Origin: Apostichopus parvimensis
Taxonomy: Eukaryota > Echinodermata > Holothuroidea > Aspidochirotida > Stichopodidae
Direction: 5' to 3'
Assembly: GCA_000934455.1 (NCBI GenBank)
Contig: KN883541.1
Location: 40,181 to 67,138 of the forward strand
DNA length: 26,958 nt
The notes below the pieces were generated by a model, which was not told where the DNA came from, searched no databases, and was given only the letters and a program-made list of their open reading frames with translations. The position numbers and the translations under genes are program-made. Positions 12,501-24,500 of this stretch are shown here, piece by piece. Every line of letters begins with the position of its first letter. Within the stretch, counting starts at the first letter, position 1.

Positions 12501-15500
12501 TTAGCCGACAAGATGGCTGTCGTTAAATCAATGGCAGAGAATTTGGGGGAGGATTGGACAGAGATGGTGAAGGCATCCATCTCGTGCACCATGGCATTCA
12601 TCCTACCGCTCATTATCGACAGGGGGGGTGATCAAGAAGGAACGAGGAAAGAAGCTGCCTCTCTCTGCTTGGATATGTTGCATGAAACATACTCTAAGAA
12701 GGTATGATGTGTAGTCATAGGCATCTCAAATAAACATCCAATCAATTAATCAATTACTTAATTAATCAATTAATTAACATCATTGACAGATATATGTCAA
12801 CTTCTGGCAGGTTCTGTTCAATTCCTTCTTTGAAAACGGTGACTTTGGCACAAACTTAAATTTTGATTTAATTTTATTCTAACAAGTTGTAGACCGATAG
12901 AAAAACTGCTTATCAGTACAGGTTTTTCTATGGCACTTTTTTTTCTCGAAAATGACCCTTTAAAAACATCTGAGGCTCATTAATGAAAACAGTTGAACTG
13001 AATAGTCTAATACACCGACCTTCATGTCAGTTCCTCACATGCAGCACGAAACTCAATCGAAACATTAATAGACACAAGTAAAACGTTTTCAAAGCATTAT
13101 AAATTGTCCAAGTGGTAAGTGATGTTCAGTGTCATCCAAGGGTGTTGTGGTTTTTCATCATGAAATTAAGCGAACATGTTTCGGAAGAGTTATAGGAATT
13201 TATCAAGAATGAATTAATATTTTAACCCACCCCACCTCCCTCCACCCTCCCTTTCCCAGGACCCCCTTTACTCACAAGCAACCCCCATAAAAAGGGTTCA
13301 AAAGAAATGATCATGTTCAAATTTTTTTTCTTTACAGGTTCTAGAAACGTTAATCCAAAGCAACTTGGCCAGTATTGTTGTGGAACTCTGGACTCGTTTG
13401 TATGAGCCTTACTCTGAAGATAGCGAGTTGAAAAAATATCTCAGGTGACTTTAAAGCTCTTGTTGAGATTTTTTTTTTTTTATCATATTTTTCTCCACAT
13501 TTTGAAGAAAGCAAACGCATGCAATGAAGAATTTGAAATTCGTCTTTTAAAGTTAATAATATCAAAGACATGCTGTTTCATTGCTATTGCAACTGGTAGT
13601 CTGTTTAACAGACCCCTTTGCGCTCTGAGAGTATTATAAATTACAAGACGACTATAAAATGCTGACGAAGAGATCCGAAATTGTTGGTTAATCAGAAAGG
13701 AACATAAAAATCCTCATTTCAGCAATTTGGAAACACCTTTTTCGTTACTAAAAGCATCTTTAAATATACGTAAATAGTTTTATGATATTTGTCGATGGTT
13801 GGAAGTCAAGTTACAGTTACCTTTATTTCTTGGACGATTGGTGAGGGATTCTATAAGATATTAAAAAAAAAAATTATTTTTATGTTTTTATGTAAAGCTC
13901 AAGTTTTAATTTAAGACATAACAGTTCATTTCATTCTGTCTTTCTCAACATTTTTTAGAAGAGTTTACTTGCATTGAGGATACACATAGTGAGATGATGA
14001 TACACATAGTGAGATGATGATACACATAGTGATAGTGAGATGATGATACACATTGTGAGATGATGATACACATAGTGAGATGATGATACACATTGTGAGA
14101 TGATGATACATATAGTGAGGTAATGATACACATAGTGAGATGATGATACACATAGTGAGATGATGATACATATTGTGAGATGATGATACACATAGTGAGA
14201 TGATGATACACATTGTGAGATGATGATACACATTGTGAGATGATGATACACATAGTTATATGATGATACACATTGTGAGATGATGATACACATTGTGAGA
14301 TGATGATACACATAGTTATATGCATTGTTATATGATGATACACATTGTGAGATGATGATACACATAGTGAGATGATGATACACATTGTGAGATGATGATA
14401 CACATAGTTATATGATGATACACATAGTTATATGATGATACACATTGTGAGATGATGATACACAATACACATAGTATGATGATACACATAGTTATATGAT
14501 GATACACATTGTGAGATGATGATACACATAGTGAGATGATGATACACATAGTCATAGTGAGATGATGATACACATAGTGAGATGATGATACACATTGTGA
14601 GATGATGATACACATAGTTATATGATGATACACATAGTAAGATGATGATACACATTGTGAATACACATAGTAAGATGATGATACACATAGTAAGATGATG
14701 ATACACATAGTGAGATGATGATACACATAGTAAGATGATGAAACACATAGTAAAAAGATGATACACATAGTAAGCATCAGTTTTAACCATAATGCCGGAT
14801 TAGCTGTTACCTTTTTTGACCGGGTGAACAGTATTAATTTTTTTTATTCTGGAGTCATTTCTTAGGAACTGGTGATAGGGAAGTACACACAACTGAAGAA
14901 ATATGCTTAGGCTTGAGAAGGGAACAGGAGTAAAACTGGATGGTTGGAGGGGGGGGGGGGGATGGATCTCATGCAACAGACAATGTAAATAATGTAACAA
15001 AATAGTCTGCCTTAACTTGAATGAATCTTTGGTGGCTGGACAAGTGATGCCAAAAAGGCCTTAATACTATTGCAATAGAATTGACTCCACTTTAGGAATA
15101 TACTTAAGGAGATTATAATAAGTAAAAGACATCAAAATAAAAGATGGAACTAGGTTTTAAACAGCAATTTTAAATTCTTTTCCTTCTTTTTTTTTCTCCA
15201 GACCGACGGACCCAGAGCCCAACTCGCCTCACTTCCCAGCGGCTAACATTCTGGCCACCTTGGAATATCTCACGCAGTGTCACAGTCACAGCGGTTCTCT
15301 TACTTTGGTGCTACTCCTCTCCAAGTCTCAGGTGAAAAGAAAAAAAAAACCTTGACTCTATCTTGTCTTTTGTTTCTACATTTGCTCCTCTCATTCGGAG
15401 TAGTGTTATGTGCACACTCAGATGAAAATTTGGTAGTTCGCTCTAGAAGCAGCAGTGGGCACAGAATCCGTCGATGTGTGAGTCGCAGTCCTAAATAATC

Positions 15501-18500
15501 CAATCCGAGGACTGCAACATTGAAAGATGCACCGACATCCATCACAAGCAAAAAAAAACGAAATTTGAGACCTGACGAGAACTTACCATCATTGTTCGTC
15601 TGTCGGCTCGAAATATCCCGTCAGAATTATTTTTTGGGCCTCGTGTAAAATATTTCCCTAAGTTTCATATTTCTCGTTTTTTTCTTTTTTCGGGCAGACT
15701 TACAGAAGGAAATATCTAGCATCCGTGGTTTATCACTATTCTCTACTCTGAAATTTATCCAAGTTTTTGTTTTCTTTCTCTCTCTAGGACGGCCTGCAGC
15801 AGATTCTTCACGATCTCCACTCCCACGTCGACCGATCTCACACGATGGACGACAAGCACCGGGGCCTCCTGGCTTACCATCTCTTTGTGAGACTGGTCTT
15901 GGCCGACATAGACAACGGTCTGGGTAACGCCTGGATGTTCGTTTTGCGGACGGTGATAAACATGTTGCTTCAGACCATCCGAGGTCTGCAGAGCAAAGAG
16001 ATCGTTTCGGAGGAACGGCCGACCCGCGACCGTTGCCTGAAATTGGCGGTCGATATCCTGCGGGCCGTTTGGGAGAGCTGCCTAGAACTTTGCCATAAGG
16101 TAAATATAATGAGAAAATCAAAAAAATTATTATCCATCCATTTTCTCCAAATTTGTTTGTTCCTTTGCATAAAGTTCATAGATGATATTAGCAGTACCTA
16201 GAATTTTTACCATAAGCTAAAGTGGTTTTGCAAAATTAATTTTTTCTTTTTCAGTTTTTCCCAGCTTTTTGTGTTTCTTTAATAAATAACCTGTAAACTT
16301 GAGTAAAAGTCACTTGGTCTTTTGTGTCAGTCCACACTGCAACTTCTGCAAAAATAAAAAAAATGGTTTATATTCTCTGCATGGGAATTAAATTCTCAAT
16401 ATTTTGAATGTCTTAGAATGTTATAATCTAAGTACCCGAGGCTGAGTGTTTTACAGAACTATTATTATTATTATTATTACTATTATGATGATTAATGTTA
16501 TTTTCATAATTGTTTAACATTAATATGTACATAGGTTTGATACTTACAAGCACTAAACAGTAGTATTCAATACAACTGTAAGAGAAACTCTCCAGGGAAT
16601 AGCCTATCCAGTGCTGCATAGCAAAACTAGTCAAGTTATTATACAAGTCCAATCACCTAGAGCACTGTATACAAAGGACCCATAGTGTCTCATAACCATC
16701 CGTGGCTTTCAGGACCGGTTTTTGTTTTTCTTCCAGGAACTCGCTAAATATCTTCAAGTTATTATCGAGGTCCTTGTAAGCCTCCTTACTAGTGCTGCCA
16801 GAGAAGAGGTATGAATATTCATTTTTATCACTATGGTGATCATTGACCAACCTTTGTTTTTTTTGTATAAAACTTTGTACATATTATTGTAATATTGTTT
16901 GGTATGCCTAAATTTGGTCTTATAATGAATGTGATTGTTACAGTATGCTATGCAAAATGTTTGTCTGTTTAGTTTGTGTTGTATTTGCTGTAGCACTTGT
17001 TACTCTTGTTATATCATCTGGGCCTTATAAGATTTTTAAGTTTTTTTTTGCTTTCTTCCTGACACCCTCTCGGTGTGCTTTGAGTGAAATAATGTTGCAA
17101 TCTAATCTGTTTGCTTTTTCAAAAGATTTGCAATGGATACGACTCCATTCCATGACAGTTAAAAAGGTTTACTTTGGGCAGAATTTTAGTTTGAGAGAAA
17201 GTAAAAAAAAAAATTAAAAAAAAGAAGAGCTTTAACATTTTTATGGCAATTCCGGGTTTCAAGTAATACACCTTTAAAACATTTTATGCCTCTGCATGCT
17301 CCTTTAAGGCTAACGATGAAGGCTGCTCTTCAGTGGCCAAAACTATCTTGCGCTTTCCTGTTTAGTCAACTTGCTGCCTGAAATGAGAAATGTCATTAGC
17401 AAACTTTTTTTTTCCTACTTTGATTTTCCCTTGGGGGAGGGGGGAGGGGCAAAACATAAATATGTTCAAGATAATTTTAGGTAATGACTTGGAAAATCAG
17501 TCTCTGTGGTGATGGCTCAATCTAAAGTCAATAGAGGAGTGAAAAATAATTTTGCCTTGATGGATCTGTTTTGATCCATACTTAGATGAATATAGATGGT
17601 AATAAATATCCTATTTTCTGATTTATCTCCCAGAGCCTTAATCTTATAAATCTTCTGGTGGTCAGATCGTCTGGTCTCTTGGCAGACTCGTTGAAGGACA
17701 TCGACCCACTGCCCGACCTGCCACAACTGCAAACAGCCAAGGATACCTTGACCCAGCTGAAGGATGGTGACAGTAATCTGTTAGATGTGAGTACCAAGAT
17801 GCTTCTGTGGACCAAATAGTTGATTGCTTGATTCATTGTGTGTTTGATTTATTGTATGTTTGATTGATTGTATGTTTCATAAAGTGATTGCATGTTTGGT
17901 TGATTGATTGTATGTTTGATTCATTCTTTCATTATATGATTAAGTGATTGCATGTATAATTGAATGATTGATTGTATGTACGATTGAGTGATTGTATGTT
18001 TGGTTGATTGATTGTATGTTTGATTCATTCATGCATACATTATATGATTAATGGATTGTATGTATAATTGATTGTATGTAGGATTGATTGATTGTATGTT
18101 TGGTTGATTGTTTGTATGTTTTATTCATTCATTCATTATATGATTAATTGATTGCATGTATAATTGATTGATTTATTGTATGTACGATTGAGTGATTGTA
18201 TGTTTGGTTGATTGATCCATTATATGATTAATTGATTGTACGTATGTTTGATTGATTGTATGTATGTACAAGTGAGTGATTGTATGTTTGGTTGATTGAT
18301 TGTATGTTTGATTTTATTCATTCATTATATGATTAAATGATTGTACGTTTAATTGATTGAGTGATTGTATGTGCGATTGATTGATTCTGTGGTTGATTGG
18401 TTGTACGTTTGATGGATTGATTGACAAATATGGAACCATTCAACAATTGAGCCTGGTTTGAAGGGTGTGAATTGGAGCGAAGAGGGTGTAAGTGTGACCA

Positions 18501-21500
18501 AGTATATCACCAAGTGGTGGGGTACCTGTTCAGTAGAAGTCCATTGAGATGCAGTACCTTTTTCCACTCATCACAGCAAATTGTCAAAAATATTTCTAAA
18601 CCAACAAAAATCCAAGTAAGGAATGATGTGATAATGGCCATCAGCAATTATCGTTGATCAATAAATTTTGTGCCCATTTTGTTTAAGTGTCCACAAATGC
18701 AGAATATATTAATGCAAAAGAGGGTTTGGGTCACTACGGCATGCATTTCACAGCCCTTTTGTTGCAAAGATTTAGCTGTGTGTGGATATTTTTGGTCTGT
18801 AGGAACTTTAGCTGGATAAAGCAACAATGTTTCACAGATCCACTGAATTGTTTTCTATGTTCCTTCACATTTCTGTCCCTCTATTAATTAGGAGATGAGT
18901 ATGTTCCTAATGAAAGAGAAGATACACAGTGCCGGAGGGCTGGGTAACCTGAAGAAACTGTTATCGGAGAAAAAAGACGAGCTAGCAGTCTTGATTGGAC
19001 AGTGCAAAGGTGAAATAATGACATCATCACTCTACACGGAATTGAACCATCTGTATATATTACTCCTTTCAGTTCTGCCATTCCCTCACCTCCCCCCCCC
19101 CCCCCCCCCCCCCCCCCCCGCCTCTCCGTTCCCACTCTGACCCCCAAACGTGTAAACCTGGATATTTTCAACAACAAAAAATTTAAATTAACCCAAGTCA
19201 TTCTTTTTTTTTACCAGATGAAGGTAGTGAAGCTCTCGTTCCTCAAGTAATTTGTATGCTGATTAAACTGTGTACAGAGTCCCAGGACAAGAAGATACAG
19301 CGACAGGCTGGTATGTTAACAGTTTGCAATAATTGTATTGTACTGCACTGTATTTTATTGTACTGTACTGTATTGTACTGTAATGTATTATACTGTAATG
19401 TATTTGTACTGCACTCTGTTGTATTGCTCTGTACCATATTGCACTGTACTGTATTTTATTTTACTGCACTGTGTTGCATTGTACTGTACTGTACCGTATT
19501 GCACTGCACTTGTACTACTCGTACTGTTCTGTATTTTATTGCAATGCTCTTACTGTATTGCATAGTACTGTACCATATTGCACTGTACTGTTCAGTACTG
19601 TGTTGTACTGCTCTTACTGTATTGTACTGCTGTGTGCTGTATTGTACTGCACTGTGTTGCTTTGTTCTACACTGTGTTGTACTGTATTGTATTGTAATGC
19701 ACTGTACTATGTTGTATTGTTCTGTACTGTACCATATTGCACTGTACTTTATTGTACTATTCAGTACTGTATTGTACTGTACTGCACTGTACTGCACCAT
19801 ATTGCACTGTTCTTTATTGTACTGCACTGTGTTGTATTTTTGTACTGTACTGTACCGTATTGCACTGTACTGTATTGTACTGTTCAGTACTGTATTGCAC
19901 TGCACTGTGCTGTACTGTACTGTACTGCACCATATTGCACTGTACTTTATTGTACTGCACTGTGTTGTATTTTTGTACTGTACTGTACCGTATTGCACTG
20001 TACTTTATTGTACTGTTCAGTACTGTATTGTACTGTACTGCTCTTACTGTATTGCACTGTACTGTACTGCACTGTACTGCACCATATTGCACTGTTCTTT
20101 ATTGTACTGCACTGTGTTGTATTTTTGTACTGTACTGTACCGTATTGCACTGTACTGTATTGTACTGTTCAGTACTGTATTGCACTGCACTGTGCTGTAC
20201 TGTACTGTACTGCACCGTATTGCACTGTACTTTATTGTACTACTCAGTACTGTATTTTATTGCAATGCTCTTACTGTATTGTTCTTCACTGTGTTGCTTT
20301 GTACTTCAGTCTTTTGTATTGCATTGTATTGTACTGTAAAGTATTGTACTACTGTTCTGTTTTGTATCAAATTTTATTGTATTATATACATGTTTTTTTC
20401 TTTTTTATTGTATTGTATTGTATGTCCTGTACTGGTCTGTTCTCTATCATTCTGGATACCATAGCATAGTTGATATAGTTGTGTAATATTTATCAGTTTA
20501 TATGTTATTCCTTTAATTCCCAGCTGCCTGCCTGGGTGAGATCGGTGCTTGCAACATGTCCCTGATAGCGTTACAATCGGTCAGCCTCAGGGATAGCATG
20601 TGTTACTCCACCGCTGCTACAGTCTACTCCCAGGACTCCAAGGGATGCCGAAATGCCATTTTAATCCACCTTTTGAATCAAAATCTTGTACAGCAAGAGT
20701 AAGTCTTAAGTTGTAACAAAAAATAGAAAAATTCCAATGTGGTTACAGATTTTTAGAGAGCTGCTGTTTTGAAAATTTTGATTGGGTAATCTAGTTTGAT
20801 CTTTCGACCGGACGTGTACGAAGAATTTCAAGTGTCAAAGCTGTTTGTCCTGATGTAGATTGGAAAATAAATTTTGTATGTTTCCATTTTGGAGAGAGTA
20901 AAAACAATATTTTATGTCAAATATCAGACAATCAAGCTCCTGCTATTCTAATGTTTAATGTTGTGTAAAACTTGCCGTAAAGATTTTGAAATTAGTTACG
21001 TCCATGGGTATGCTAAATAAACAAAAGGAATCTGTACGTACTTATCAGCATTTATGGTAGAAATTAGAGGAGACGAAATGGTGTGTATCACTTTCTGTGT
21101 ATTTAATAGTGCCCTGGTATTCAAAGTAGGGGTCACGACCCTTGTGACTGATTGGCCAAAAATTGCAGAGGGTCGCCGAAAATTCGAAAGAGGAAAGAAA
21201 TGCTGGTGGAAAACTGGCAAAATTTTGAACATAAATTACTTTCAAAATAAACAAAATATACCACCATTTTGCAACTGAGGCACTCTGGTTGATATGAAAA
21301 AAATTTCAAAGTGAAGAGGGTTAACTGCCCCCTCATATACCCCTTCCCAAGGCCACAATGTCCCCCCCCTTGAATGATGAAAGTGAAAATGGGGGTCACC
21401 AAGCAAGACAACTTGAATACCAGGATGTTTATTTGTTGAATATTTTCTTGCCCCCCCCCCAAAAAAAAAAATTCTTTGATTCTTACAAAATTATTATACA

Positions 21501-24500
21501 ATATTATCCAGTCAATTTTATATTCTTTGATAATTCTTTGAAGTAGAACATGACTCCAATGTTCTTGGGTTTCTTGCAATTAGCTCGAGAAAGGTCTTGC
21601 AGGGTTTAGCAGGGTCCATCATCTTCTCACCTTTGTTGATGGATTTTTACAGTATCGTACATTATGGCTTTGTCTTTTCTTCTGTGTACCTACAGTGTGG
21701 ATACCATCCAAGCAGCGGCTACCTGTCTTAAACAAGTCTTCTCGACGCAATCTGGTCGGCAGTTTTACGAGGATTACAGGAGCAAAAACATTGATGACTT
21801 GTTGCATTACTTACATCCCTTCAAGCCAAACAAAAAGAGGGTTTGTCGTTTTCATTTCAATTTGTTTTTTGGTCGATACTTTAACTTTCGTAGACTAGTA
21901 TCAGAAAATCGGGACCATTTAGAGTTTGCCCACAGGAAAATATAGCAAACTTATTTTGTTGAGATAATAATCATTCATTGTGACTTTATCATTAAAACAA
22001 AGCTTACTAGAGATATTTTGCCATTCATGTAATCACAAAGCTGATGTTGTTTCAAACACACAAGATGATGTTTGAGCAGGCGTCCTGGTATAATTAATTT
22101 TTTTCCCCTGTTTTCCTTAATACTATTCCAGTTCAAACAGTAGAGATAACAATTTTGTTTTTACTCTATGCAGATGTCAAATATTTCGGAAAATGTAAGA
22201 TCGGAGGAAGAGGTCTTGTCCAATTTGGATAACTCATCGCTATGGCAACCAGCTGTCGGCATCCGTCACGACTCATGGGTGAAGCAGCTCACTGTAGGGC
22301 TGATTAAGTGTGGAGCTGTACAAGATGACATGTTGAGGCTGATGGAGCCAGTCTGTGCCGTAAGGGTAGGTATTAAAAGTATTTCACTAAATCTTAGGTT
22401 GTCTTAGAAGTAACTTTTAGAGATTTGGACAGACCCACGAGACTCACATTATGTCAGGTTACAGTTGATAGTCCAGACTATCAAAATACAGAGGGACTTA
22501 AATGGTGCATAATATTGTGCGTGATAAAAATGCACATTGATATAATATTGATGTGGCCTTAGATATAATGATACTACCACCCTCAGAACACTCGGAAGAC
22601 AGATTGATTTTAGCTTTCGTAGTTCCCGTCCAATACAATATCTAGCTATTCAAAGAACCATTTTAGATTATTTTGATTCAACACTTTGGAGCTTTTCGTC
22701 AGCCTAAGAGATGCCTGTAATTTTCGCTTAAATTACTTCATACCTGAATTGTTGTTGTCATTTCGTCTTGACCGTTACCTTCTGTTAATACAAGTTATGA
22801 TTGAGACTAGAATCGATCGAGCTGCCCACGGCAAATTCCTTCCCAGAGCCATTTGCCCAAATGCCCCTTTTAAATCATCCGTTACAGCTGGCAGCAACTC
22901 ACATTGTCCGTTTAAATCAAGTTGGGCAGGTACCTTGTTAATTACCTTTGATCAGTATCGTCATAATCAAACTAAATGAAGGCTCTAAAATTGTCCAAAG
23001 AGTCCAGCCTGCAATGATTAGGTAAACAGAGAATTGCTATTTAGCCAGCCGCAGGAGATGAAAAAATCCAGATGTACATTTTTATGAAATAAATTATAAT
23101 AAATTATTTCTTGTCTGTCATTTTGATATGATTTCTCTCACTTAATAACAACAAGTGTTGGTGCCTTTTTAAATTTTTGAAAGTTGCCTTAATGCCTTCT
23201 TTTGAAATCTGAAAATTTTGGAGTGGTGCCTTGCCATTTCAATGGAAATCCAAAGCAATATACAAACTTGCTCTAGAAAAAATGCCTTGCCCCCTCTTGA
23301 TTGTTAATTGGAATTTGGGTTGTGATAGCTTGTCACACTGAAAAATGAAATGCTGTATGTGAACTCATAAGTGAAAACTTGGTAAGATGTTTAATCAACA
23401 CTCGCTTAATTCTTGCATTCCTCCTCTCAATATTACATCAGCTGTGACAGAATAGCCTAGTTTAATACAGGGACTGTTTGTTACCTTTGAATAAATCCTT
23501 TAATAAAAAAAAAGATGATATTTGCAGCAATTTTATACTCTTCACGGATGATAACATTTTGCTTTCCTTCCAGGCTGCTTTTGCCGAGTCCGTTCTGCCT
23601 TATCTCATCCACGACATCCTCCTGTCGGGAGATGAAGCAAGGTCCGCTGTCCTCTCGTCTCAGATAGGAGGTCTCCTGAGTAGAGTCTGTGGCACCAGCG
23701 AAACAAAGACCAGTCGCGCTCAGTCGCCTCTCTTGAGAAAAGGTGGAACTTTTTAAAAATAATTATGGGTTAAATTTTGTACTGCAATTTTCACAAAAGT
23801 CCATTAGGAAAAAAGGAACCCACTATTCAAACCTAGTCTGGAGACACTAAATTCCATTAACTTTCATTATACATCATGTTAATGTTAGTTGGAGACACCA
23901 ATTACTATACAATGTGTTCATATGCTAAGTACAATTTTTTGGAAGGGTTTTGGAGACTTGTTAACTTCGATGTACCTTTTGCCCTTCTCTTGTAACTGTT
24001 TTAGTACTGTTGTGCATGTACCAATTTTTCTTTCACAGTAACACCTGTTGGATTAATTATATATTATTTATTTATTTATTTGCACTGCACATGAACAACT
24101 GAAGAAATACATATTTTAACGTTTGTACAACATAAAAAATATTTTAAAAAATATTAAGAAAAGTAAATAAAAATTATATCCAAAACATGACAATTTACAT
24201 GACCCCACCATATCAACCGGTAAATTTCTTTGTTCCAGTTTGTTGTGGTTTCTAAAGACTGCAATGGCACTAGGGATGTGGTGGGGGGGGTGGGTTTGTC
24301 AGTAGGGATGTGGTGGGGGGATTGTCAGTGGGGACTTATTCCAAACTGTTGACTTCATCTACCTCATAGTTTGTGCCACATAGTACTATATATAGAGAAC
24401 AGATTAATGTCGATAAATTTGGAAATCTAATTTTCACTTTGATAAACTAAACAGTGAATTTATATTTTTTGAAATATTTGCATTTAGTTTAAAATTATGA

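Noticed and set aside
13976-14774. CRISPR-like array
   Set aside because: The repeats are directly adjacent with no unique spacers and the DNA is clearly eukaryotic.
13945-14790. Open frames of 88-152 codons on the - strand rich in [11 protein letters not shown]
   Set aside because: They arise from the 20-bp minisatellite, whose complement lacks stops in all frames. The same peptide cycle appears in each frame.
15627-16121. 164-codon antisense open frame
   Set aside because: It overlaps GC-rich ATM exon 16 in antisense. It shows no recognisable domain and is explained by codon composition of the sense exon.
19256-20464. 402-codon open frame on + and other long frames over the same region
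   Set aside because: Only the first 18 codons are ATM exon 20. The rest is a pentamer repeat that contains no stop in any frame, with no independent gene signal.
21133-21579. 148-codon minus-strand open frame
   Set aside because: It spans the hAT-like element and homopolymer tracts and shows no transposase or other domain.
22686-22979. 97-codon intronic open frame
   Set aside because: No similarity recognised and no splice sites or phase that fit ATM. This length is expected by chance in 1.2 kb.
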